From: Bacteroidales bacterium
GTDB taxonomy: Bacteria > Bacteroidota > Bacteroidia > Bacteroidales > UBA932
DNA: 40,079 bases
Direction of reading: 5' to 3'
NCBI GenBank assembly: GCA_016290385.1
Contig: JAEETO010000012.1
Coordinates: 1 to 40,079 of the forward strand
Below, piece by piece: positions 7,642-14,647 of the stretch (the stretch's first letter is position 1; every line of letters begins with the position of its first letter). The position numbers and the translations under genes are program-made. Below the pieces are notes generated by a model that searched no databases, was not told where the DNA came from, and saw only the letters and a program-made list of their open reading frames with translations.

Positions 7642-9009
7642 TCATAACAAGACGTTCACGCCGAAGGAGAAGCTGTCGGTGAAGTTGCGGAGGGCGAGGT
7701 GGTCGCTGTTGCGGCGGAAACCGGCGCGTTCCATGCCGAAGAAGAGGCTGACGTATTTGTAGGGGATGAATTCGGCGTAAAAGCCGAAACGGCCGGCCGG
7801 GCCGAGGAAGGTCCAGCTGGCAGCCAGATTGAGCCATTCAAAGGGCGACAGGCCGTAAGACGCCATCAGGTTGTCGCGTCCCAGCGTGCGGTAGTAGAGC
7901 AGTCCGGCATGCATCCGAAAGGCGTACACGTTGAAAGGAAGGTCGGCCCCGGCGTAGATGCTGGGCGTAAGCGTTTGCATGAGCGAACGGCCGTCGGAGA
8001 CATCCGGCCGGGCCAGGTCTTTCAACGCATCGACCGTCCTGCCGATCTGCCCGGACAAGTCGCTCGGGCTCAGGTCTTCAAAACCGGTAAACACAAAAGA
8101 TCCGTCATAGGAAAGATCCTTGAGCTTGCGGTTGAACCAGATGAAGCCCAGGTCGTTGACCGAAGCCGACAGGTTGACGCTCTCGAAGAAGCCGCCGAGC
8201 GGCAGCCGGTATTCGACCCCCAGGTCGATGGCGGTTCCGATGCCGCGCAGCCCGATGTCGCTGAAGACGATCATCCGTTTGCTGAGGCTCCGCCAGCTGA
8301 AAGAATCCTGCAACATGTATTCGTAGCCGGACAGCCGGCCGTCTCCGTCCAGGTTGACGGAAACGAGATTCTCGTTCATGCGGACCGAAATCCGGTCGAG
8401 GTTCACCTCCGCGGCCGAAAGCCCGACCAGCAAGTGTACGCGTCCGCCGATGCGGAGCCCTTCGACCAGCGCGCCCAGGTCGTGGCTGTATCCTGCCGCC
8501 AGGGAAGCATAGCGATAGAGGCTGCCTTGCAAGCCTGCCATGTCCCACTGCTGCGTGTCCGCGGTACGTCCCAGCTTGGCAAAGCGGAGCAGGTCTGAGG
8601 GAAGCACGGCGTTTCCGCCTCCGACCACGGAAAGACTGACGGTCGCGTAGCCGTTTTTACCCACGGGCATGCCGCCGCCGAGCAGGTCGGTCTCGACGCG
8701 TGCCGTTACGTAGGGATCCTTGTCAGGAAGCTTGCTGAAAAAGGTGTCTGCGCTGATATTGTCGTTGAGGAAGGTGAAGGTCTTGTTGTGATAGGGGAAG
8801 AGGAAGTTGCCCAGCCCGACGTTGCTGGCGATGTCAACCGAGGTGCTGCCGAGGACAGGGACGGAGACATAGCGTACCTGCGGCGCGAAGGCTGCGTTGA
8901 GCTTGCTGCGCAGCAGGGAGTTTTCAAAGAAATAGCTGCCGCGCGACTGGGCGGCGAGGAGGACCGGGAGGGAGAGCAGCAGCACCGCTGACAGGAGGTA
9001 TCGTTTCAT
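7642..9009 (-). CDS. DUF5723-like outer-membrane beta-barrel protein
   Basis: The 455-residue protein starts with a Sec signal peptide (MKRYLLSAVLLLSLPVLLAAQ). It continues as alternating polar/aromatic beta-strand sequence ending in FTDSFSFGVNVLL, typical of an outer-membrane barrel. It resembles the Bacteroidetes DUF5723 family, whose function is not known. The frame is open to 9162, but the extra 51 residues are arginine/proline-rich and overlap the upstream lipoprotein gene, so the ATG at 9009 just before the signal peptide is chosen. It is the last gene of a four-gene operon and lies 13 bases after the lipoprotein stop, suggesting the two form an outer-membrane pair. Confidence 0.75.
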   Translation of the reverse strand: MKRYLLSAVLLLSLPVLLAAQSRGSYFFENSLLRSKLNAAFAPQVRYVSVPVLGSTSVDIASNVGLGNFLFPYHNKTFTFLNDNISADTFFSKLPDKDPYVTARVETDLLGGGMPVGKNGYATVSLSVVGGGNAVLPSDLLRFAKLGRTADTQQWDMAGLQGSLYRYASLAAGYSHDLGALVEGLRIGGRVHLLVGLSAAEVNLDRISVRMNENLVSVNLDGDGRLSGYEYMLQDSFSWRSLSKRMIVFSDIGLRGIGTAIDLGVEYRLPLGGFFESVNLSASVNDLGFIWFNRKLKDLSYDGSFVFTGFEDLSPSDLSGQIGRTVDALKDLARPDVSDGRSLMQTLTPSIYAGADLPFNVYAFRMHAGLLYYRTLGRDNLMASYGLSPFEWLNLAASWTFLGPAGRFGFYAEFIPYKYVSLFFGMERAGFRRNSDHLALRNFTDSFSFGVNVLL

Positions 9010-9022
9010 GGCGTCTCTCGGA

Positions 9023-10762
9023 TCAGAAGGTGAAATGATAGCCGCCGGGTACCCGTGCCCGGAGGGTGGCTTGCAGATAGTCGTCCGCCTTGATGGGCCG
9101 GGTGTCGTCGGTCCCCTGCACCCGGAAGGAGAGAACGGCTTTCGACAGGCTTTCGATGCCATCCTCCACCATGTTCTTCAGCGGAATGTTGATATTGCTG
9201 CTGCCGTTCGCCGCAATGTGCTGCGTGACGGCCTCCGTGACCATGATGCCGGCATCGTTGATCATGACCAGGTCCATGTCTACGTCCAGCGGCAGGGTAT
9301 TGGTGATCTCACCAGCCAGGACGACGGTGTTGTCTTTTAGGATATTGCCGAGTTCCGCCGGCATGGCGATGGTGTCGCGGAGCGAGACATGCGTTTCCGG
9401 GCCGAAGGCGAAGGGGATGCGGAGCGTGGGCTGCATGTCGATGAAGTACGTGTTCCCGAAGCGAACTTCCGCAATCCGGTCGGGGATGGTGGAAGCCGAT
9501 GCGTTGACCTTGATTTCGTCGGGAATGCGGGAAATGAGTTTCGAGAAGTCCACGATGATGTCATCAATCCCTTCTTCGTGTTTCGCCTCGCCAGCGAGCC
9601 TGATGCCGTGATGGATGGTCGATCCCGGCTCGGCATAGGGGAAATCGATCAGGATGTCCTTGATCTCCGCGTAGTGGATCCTTCCTTCCCAGGCAGTCAG
9701 GTCGACGTGGGCCCGGGTGGGGATCGGGACGTTGGTGGTCACGTCGAGCAGGATTTCAGGATCGGTAAGCTGCAGGGAAAAATCGCTGGTTTCAAAGACA
9801 TCCTTGAAGCCGTCCATCATGCCCTTGACGTCGACGGAGGTGCTGATGTTGCTGACCGTATAGTCGTAGGATCCGACGAAGGCCACGCAGTCGACGGTGC
9901 GGAGGATGACCTGTACCAGGAGCCGGGTGGTCGCGGGCACTTCATTGTAGCGTTCGCGGGTCGTCTTCAGGCCGGAGAAATGGCATTTCCCGTTGACGCG
10001 TACGGTGGCGTGGAGCATCAGCGTATGGGTGCTGGGATCGAAGTCCCTGGGGTCGAACACCACCTTATGGAGATTGTAGTCGCGGGTGACCGAATAGCCG
10101 TTGCTTTCGTCGAGCGGCGTGTCGAAGTGAAGCATCCCGTCCACGGCGTCGTTGCTCTCGAAAAACTCGCTCAGGTCCACGTTGAAGTCGGGCGTGAGCG
10201 TTCCTTCCGTGAACAGGCAGTCGGGCAGGGAGATCGTGACCTCGAAATGGGAGTCTTCGCTCAGGGTGATGGATTTGACGTCGACCAGCTCTTCGGGAAG
10301 GCGGGGCACGCTGATCAGGGCGGTCTTGCTCAGGTTGGGCAGTTTGACGTCAGCAGGCACGAGACCGTCGAGGACGGCCTCTCCCTTCTCGTCGAAAGAG
10401 AGGGAGGAAGGCTTGTTGAAGAGATTGAAGGCGTAGTTGATGGGCACATCGACATAGCGGCGGAAGGGCCCGGAAGTGTCGTAATCCCGCAGTTCGTCGA
10501 AATCGAAGCGGAAGGGGGTGGAATCGTAGGAAAGCCGGTAGGTTCCCTCTTCCGTCAACTCGAGGTAAGATTCCAGTCGCTCTCCGGCCAGGTCCTTGAC
10601 GGTCAGCTGCCGGGTGTTGACCAGCGGGACGACGAGTTCCTCGCCGCCCAGGGTGACGGCGCGTTCGACCTGGTCGAAGTCATAGGACTTGTCGACGCAG
10701 GCTGTCGCCAGGGCCAGGGACAGGAAAAGGCAGGCGCTGCGGCTGAATACGCGAAGGGCCAT
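9023..10762 (-). CDS. Bacteroidetes lipoprotein of unknown function
   Basis: A 579-residue secreted lipoprotein: the signal peptide ends at ALATAC with the candidate lipidated Cys22, followed by VDKSYDFDQVERAVTLGGEELVVPL. That opening resembles Bacteroidetes lipoproteins beginning with SYDLSDIDTTVGIGG. The rest is beta-rich with several repeated-looking segments built around strands such as FSLQLTDPEILLDVTTNVPIPTRAHVDL and NTLPLDVDMDLVMINDAG. These recall the alternating strands of LEA-14/WHy-like domains, but the similarity is weak. No catalytic motif is visible. It lies six bases downstream of the amidotransferase gene and 13 bases upstream of the DUF5723-like barrel gene, so it may be the surface or periplasmic partner of that barrel (inference). 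Confidence 0.7.
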   Translation of the reverse strand: MALRVFSRSACLFLSLALATACVDKSYDFDQVERAVTLGGEELVVPLVNTRQLTVKDLAGERLESYLELTEEGTYRLSYDSTPFRFDFDELRDYDTSGPFRRYVDVPINYAFNLFNKPSSLSFDEKGEAVLDGLVPADVKLPNLSKTALISVPRLPEELVDVKSITLSEDSHFEVTISLPDCLFTEGTLTPDFNVDLSEFFESNDAVDGMLHFDTPLDESNGYSVTRDYNLHKVVFDPRDFDPSTHTLMLHATVRVNGKCHFSGLKTTRERYNEVPATTRLLVQVILRTVDCVAFVGSYDYTVSNISTSVDVKGMMDGFKDVFETSDFSLQLTDPEILLDVTTNVPIPTRAHVDLTAWEGRIHYAEIKDILIDFPYAEPGSTIHHGIRLAGEAKHEEGIDDIIVDFSKLISRIPDEIKVNASASTIPDRIAEVRFGNTYFIDMQPTLRIPFAFGPETHVSLRDTIAMPAELGNILKDNTVVLAGEITNTLPLDVDMDLVMINDAGIMVTEAVTQHIAANGSSNINIPLKNMVEDGIESLSKAVLSFRVQGTDDTRPIKADDYLQATLRARVPGGYHFTF

Positions 10763-10768
10763 GGGATG

Positions 10769-11584
10769 CTATTTGACCGCCGCTGCAGCGACCAGTGTCT
10801 TGAAGATAGGCAGGAATTCGGGATTGCCGGCGTTGGTGATGACTTCGGGATGGAACTGGACGCCCAGGATCAGGCCGCCACCGTCTTTATATTCCGGGGC
10901 CAGGCGGTTGGTCTTGGCATTGGATCTCTCCACGGCCTCGATGATACCATCGGCTGCCCGGGCCACGACCCGGAAACCCTGCGGCACATCCTTGATGGCC
11001 TGGTGGTGGAACGAATTGACTACGGCGCTTTCCCGGTTGCCCAGGATGCGATAGAGGAGCGAATTGTATTCTATTTCAATGGAGTGCGTGCCCCAGGCGC
11101 CGGACGTCGGTCCCTGGCGGTGCTTGACATAGCTGTCCTTCACCTGCGAGGGGATATCCTGCCAGAGCGAGCCGCCGAAGGCGACCGCCAGGAGTTGCTC
11201 GCCACGGCAGATGCCCAGCACGGGAATCCCCTTGGCCACGGCCGCCCGCACCAGTTTCACGTCGAAGTCGTCGCGCTCGGGCACCACTTCGCCCAGGCCC
11301 CGGATGGGCTCTTCTCCAAACCATTTCAGGGGATCGAAATCCTCGCCGCCGGTCATCACCAGGCCGTCGATGGTCGAGAGTATGGCTTCGATCTGCGCTT
11401 CGTCGCCGGTGACGGGGATCACCAGCGGCACGCCGCCGGCCATGCGGACGGAATTGACATAGGTCATGTTGACCTGACAGCGGCCATTTTCACTGTAGGA
11501 GGAAATGCCGATGACAGGGGTTTGTGCGAAGAGGCCGGATACTGCGCCCAGCAGCAAGGCGGCCAGCAGGAAAAGTCGTTTCAT
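10769..11584 (-). CDS. Exported gamma-glutamyl hydrolase family protein (class I amidotransferase, peptidase C26)
   Basis: The 271-residue protein has a signal peptide (MKRLFLLAALLLGAVSGLFAQ) followed by a class I glutamine-amidotransferase fold of the PuuD/C26 group. The nucleophile Cys126 sits in GICRGEQLLAVAFGG, and the His245/Glu247 pair in GVQFHPE completes the triad. GLVMTGGEDFDP is the usual substrate-side motif. Cytoplasmic relatives hydrolyse gamma-glutamyl-GABA; an exported version suggests hydrolysis of gamma-glutamyl amides or peptides in the periplasm, but the substrate is unknown. It is second in an operon, 12 bases after the serine hydrolase and six bases before the lipoprotein. 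Confidence 0.85.
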   Translation of the reverse strand: MKRLFLLAALLLGAVSGLFAQTPVIGISSYSENGRCQVNMTYVNSVRMAGGVPLVIPVTGDEAQIEAILSTIDGLVMTGGEDFDPLKWFGEEPIRGLGEVVPERDDFDVKLVRAAVAKGIPVLGICRGEQLLAVAFGGSLWQDIPSQVKDSYVKHRQGPTSGAWGTHSIEIEYNSLLYRILGNRESAVVNSFHHQAIKDVPQGFRVVARAADGIIEAVERSNAKTNRLAPEYKDGGGLILGVQFHPEVITNAGNPEFLPIFKTLVAAAAVK

Positions 11585-11596
11585 AACGGGCCAAAA

Positions 11597-13174
11597 TTAC
11601 GGTTTTCTGTCCCAATTTGCAAATTCTTCACCCGAGCCGACCGTGATGGAGAGGCCCTTGGCGAGCGAACCCCATTCGTCGGGATCGTCGAAGTGGAAGG
11701 TCACGTCGAAGCCCCAGCCGTCAGCCCTGAAATTGAACACGTTGCCGTTGACATGCTTGAGTTCGCGTTTCCACGCTTTTTCGTTGTGCAGCTGGATCAT
11801 CAGCCTGCCGCCTTCGATGAAGACGTCGATGTCGCCCAGGACTTCGTGCTGGCCGGTATAGTGGCCCTGGAGGCGGGACCAGGCCGGTGCAGGCTTGGCG
11901 ACGCGCTCCGCGGCGGCCTTCTCATCAGCCGTCGCACGCTCGTCGGCGCGCTTGTACCAGGCGGCGATGTATTCGGCGTTGTAGTCGTAGTCCTCATAGC
12001 CCAGGAAGAGGTCGATGGCGCGGCGCAGGATGGCATGGCGGGCCTCGGAGGGCGCCTCGCTGTTGACCTGGATGGTCATGGCCATGTCCATCTCGGGGAT
12101 GAAGGCGCACATGGTGGTCATGCCCCAGGTGGTGCCGGTATGGAAATAGAGGCGTCCCTTGCGGGTCTGCTCGATGAACCAGCAGTGGCCGTAGAGGTTG
12201 GTCTTGTCGGGTGTCTGTGAGGTGATGGTCACGCCGCGGTGCAGGAAGTTCATCTGCTTCTCGGAGATGAGTTGTGTGTCATCCACCTTGCCGTTGTTGA
12301 GGTGGAACACGGCCCATTTGATGAGGTCTTCCGGCGGGCAGCAGAGGCTGCCGGCAGGGCCCACGACGGTCAGCCACCAGAGGGCCTGCTCGTCGCCGAT
12401 CATCGGCCAGACGTCCATCTCGCGGCCCTTCCGCTCGAAGGCATAGGGGATCGCCGCGCTTCCGTCGGCGATGGCGGCGCCGAAGCCTTCCCCGTTGAGG
12501 GTCGATCCGGTCATTCCCAGCGGCTTGAAGATGCGTTCGCGTACGTTCTCCTCCCAGCTTTTGCCGGTTACTTTCTCGATGATCTTCGCGGCCGGGATGA
12601 AGGTGATGTTGTTGTACTGATAGTCGCCGCGGAAGGTATAGGCGGGCGGCATCAGCTTGAACATCCGGTAGATGTCGTCGCGGTTGTAGCCAAGGTTGCC
12701 CAGGTAGGTGCCGATGTCGTCGCGCATGCCGGCACGGTGCGAGGTCAGGTCCTTGATCTGGATGTTTTCGGTGACCCAGGGATCGTGCATCTCGAAATCG
12801 GGGAGATGGTCCTTGACGCGGTCGTCCCAGCTCAGCAGCCCTTCGTCCACCAGCTGGGCGATGACGGCGGCGGTGAACGATTTCGAGACGGAGCCGATCT
12901 GGAAGATGGTATGTTCGTCGACCGGCGCGCCGCTGTCGTAGCTCTTCACGCCATAGCCTTTGCAGAGGAGGGTCTGCCCGTCTTTATAGAGGGCTACGCC
13001 CATGCCGGGGATCTTCCAGTCCCGCATGACCTGTGCGACGGTCTGTTCGATGTTGGCAAGGATCTCGTCCTGGCTCAGGACGGGTTTTCTTTCAGGGATG
13101 TTTTTCGTGGTCTGGCTCCACACAGGGACGGACAGCAGCGCCAGCAGCGTCCAGATAATGAGCAATCGTTTCAT
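11597..13174 (-). CDS. Exported serine hydrolase, beta-lactamase/class C fold
   Basis: The 525-residue protein has a signal peptide (MKRLLIIWTLLALLSVPVWSQ) and a class C beta-lactamase-like domain. The catalytic SxxK is S95-V-S-K98 in FQIGSVSKSFTA and the YxN motif is Y187-N-N189. HTGTTWGMTT serves as the third (H/K-T-G) box. The C-terminal ~110 residues (from ~415) look like the DUF3471-type lipocalin-like domain often found behind such hydrolases (LQGHYTGQHEVLGDIDVFIEGGRLMIQL). Family members act as D-amino-acid peptidases or esterases; true beta-lactamase activity cannot be assumed. It is the first gene of a four-gene operon and divergent from the starch operon. A near-match promoter box ends four bases before its ATG. 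Confidence 0.86.
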   Translation of the reverse strand: MKRLLIIWTLLALLSVPVWSQTTKNIPERKPVLSQDEILANIEQTVAQVMRDWKIPGMGVALYKDGQTLLCKGYGVKSYDSGAPVDEHTIFQIGSVSKSFTAAVIAQLVDEGLLSWDDRVKDHLPDFEMHDPWVTENIQIKDLTSHRAGMRDDIGTYLGNLGYNRDDIYRMFKLMPPAYTFRGDYQYNNITFIPAAKIIEKVTGKSWEENVRERIFKPLGMTGSTLNGEGFGAAIADGSAAIPYAFERKGREMDVWPMIGDEQALWWLTVVGPAGSLCCPPEDLIKWAVFHLNNGKVDDTQLISEKQMNFLHRGVTITSQTPDKTNLYGHCWFIEQTRKGRLYFHTGTTWGMTTMCAFIPEMDMAMTIQVNSEAPSEARHAILRRAIDLFLGYEDYDYNAEYIAAWYKRADERATADEKAAAERVAKPAPAWSRLQGHYTGQHEVLGDIDVFIEGGRLMIQLHNEKAWKRELKHVNGNVFNFRADGWGFDVTFHFDDPDEWGSLAKGLSITVGSGEEFANWDRKP

Positions 13175-13178
13175 TCCA

Positions 13179-13186
13179 TAAAGTTA
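13179..13186 (-). promoter_or_regulatory. Candidate -7 box of the serine hydrolase operon
   Basis: The minus strand reads TAACTTTA, one mismatch from TAnnTTTG, followed by TGGA and the ATG at 13174. The four-base spacing equals that of radA. Confidence 0.35.
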
Positions 13187-13213
13187 ATGAAAAAAAAGTG
13201 AAAGCTGATATTT

Positions 13214-13240
13214 TTTTACAAAACGGGTACTTTTGTGAAA
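13214..13240. promoter_or_regulatory. Inverted repeat, candidate operator of the starch operon
   Basis: The half-sites TTTTACAAAA (13214-13223) and TTTTGTGAAA (13231-13240) are inverted with nine of ten positions paired and a 7-base spacer. The repeat lies just upstream of the -7 box at 13248, where an activator or repressor of the transporter-susCDE operon could bind. No T-run or gene end suggests a terminator. Confidence 0.35.
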
Positions 13241-13247
13241 AAATGTA

Positions 13248-13255
13248 TATATTTG
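13248..13255 (+). promoter_or_regulatory. -7 promoter box of the MFS-susCDE operon
   Basis: TATATTTG matches TAnnTTTG. The MFS start codon is 36 bases further on, leaving a leader of about 30 bases. No convincing -33 TTTG is at standard spacing, which would fit an activator-dependent promoter. Confidence 0.5.
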
Positions 13256-13291
13256 AAGGTTTAATTTGGCTAAAAGGCCCCGATTAATACC

Positions 13292-14623
13292 ATGCAAAAG
13301 AATAAACTTTCATTCGGGCAGATGTTCAACCTGAGTTTCGGGTTCTTCGGCGTGCAGATCGCCTATGCGCTGCAGAGCGCCAACATCAGCCGGATTTTCG
13401 CCACGCTGGGCGCGGACCCGCACCAACTGAGCTTTTTCTGGATCCTGCCGCCGTTGATGGGCATGATCGTCCAGCCGCTGATCGGCCACTGGTCCGACCG
13501 CACCTGGTGCAGGATGGGCCGCCGCAAGCCTTATCTGCTGGTGGGTGCCATCGTCGCCGTGCTGGTGATGGTCTTCCTGCCCAATGCGGGCAGCCTGAAC
13601 TTCAGCCAGCGCCTCTGGCTCGGGCTCAACGGAGCCATGTGGTTCGGCCTCTTCTCCCTGATCTTCCTCGACACCTCCATCAACGTGGCCATGCAGCCCT
13701 TCAAGATGATGGTCGGTGACATGGTGGGCGAGGAGCAGAAGACGCAGGCCTATTCCATCCAGAGTTTCCTGTGCAACGCAGGCTCGCTGGTCGGCTACCT
13801 GTTCCCCATTTTCTTCACCTGGATCGGCATCGCCAACACCGCGCCCAAGGGCGTGATCCCCGACTCGGTGATCTGGAGCTTCTACTGCGGCGCCGCCATC
13901 CTCATCCTCTGCGTGCTCTACACTTTCGCCAAGGTGAAGGAGATGAACCCGCAGGAATATGCCGAGTTCCACGGCTTCGACCTGCAGAAGCAGCAGGAGG
14001 GCAAGAAAGAGGGCTTCATCAAGCTCCTCATGGATGCCCCGAAGGCTTTCTGGACGGTGGGCCTGGTGCAGTTCTTCTGCTGGGCGGCCTTCCTGTTCAT
14101 GTGGACCTATTCCAACGGAGCCATCGCCAACAACGTGTGGGGCACTTCCGACGTAGCTTCGGAAGGCTACCAGGCTGCCGGCAACTGGGTGGGCGTGGTC
14201 TTCGCCATCCAGGCCGTGGGTTCGCTCTGCTGGGCGCTCTTCATTCCCAAGTTCAAGTCCGACCGGGCCGCCTACATCACCTCGCTCGTCATCGGCGCCC
14301 TGGGCTTCATCTCGATCATTTTCATCCACGACAAATACCTGCTCTTCGTCTCGTATTTCCTGATCGGCTTCGCGTGGGCCGCCATGCTGGCGCTGCCGTT
14401 CTCGATCCTGACCAATGCGCTGAAGGGCACCTCGCACATGGGCGAGTACCTGGGCTTGTTCAACTGCACCATCTGCCTGCCGCAGATCGTGGCGGCCGCT
14501 TTCGGCGGCCTGGTGCTCAAGCTCGTGGGCTCGCAGGCCGGCATGCTGGCCGCCGCCGGTGTGCTGCTGCTCTGCGGCGCCGTAAGCGTCCTGGCTATCC
14601 AAGAATTGAAGCATAAACAATAA
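13292..14623 (+). CDS. SLC45-like MFS sugar transporter (probable maltose/maltooligosaccharide importer)
   Basis: A 443-residue inner-membrane protein with about twelve hydrophobic segments. The cytoplasmic loop between helices 2 and 3 reads GHWSDRTWCRMGRRKPYLLVG. This corresponds to the SDRxxxxxGRRxP pattern of the SLC45/sucrose-carrier and GPH-type sugar transporters. There is no signal peptide and no ABC or PTS motif. It is the first gene after the promoter at 13248 and lies only 24 bases before susC. It is therefore likely to carry the maltose or maltooligosaccharides released in the periplasm into the cytoplasm (inference from context). The exact sugar and coupling ion cannot be read from sequence. 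Confidence 0.85.
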   Translation: MQKNKLSFGQMFNLSFGFFGVQIAYALQSANISRIFATLGADPHQLSFFWILPPLMGMIVQPLIGHWSDRTWCRMGRRKPYLLVGAIVAVLVMVFLPNAGSLNFSQRLWLGLNGAMWFGLFSLIFLDTSINVAMQPFKMMVGDMVGEEQKTQAYSIQSFLCNAGSLVGYLFPIFFTWIGIANTAPKGVIPDSVIWSFYCGAAILILCVLYTFAKVKEMNPQEYAEFHGFDLQKQQEGKKEGFIKLLMDAPKAFWTVGLVQFFCWAAFLFMWTYSNGAIANNVWGTSDVASEGYQAAGNWVGVVFAIQAVGSLCWALFIPKFKSDRAAYITSLVIGALGFISIIFIHDKYLLFVSYFLIGFAWAAMLALPFSILTNALKGTSHMGEYLGLFNCTICLPQIVAAAFGGLVLKLVGSQAGMLAAAGVLLLCGAVSVLAIQELKHKQ

Positions 14624-14647
14624 CCAATTTTATCTAAAGCAGTTTAT

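Noticed and set aside
9389..12220. Open frame of about 940 codons on the plus strand across the envelope operon
   Set aside because: It is antisense to three genes with signal peptides and catalytic motifs and spans their intergenic gaps with no domain of its own.
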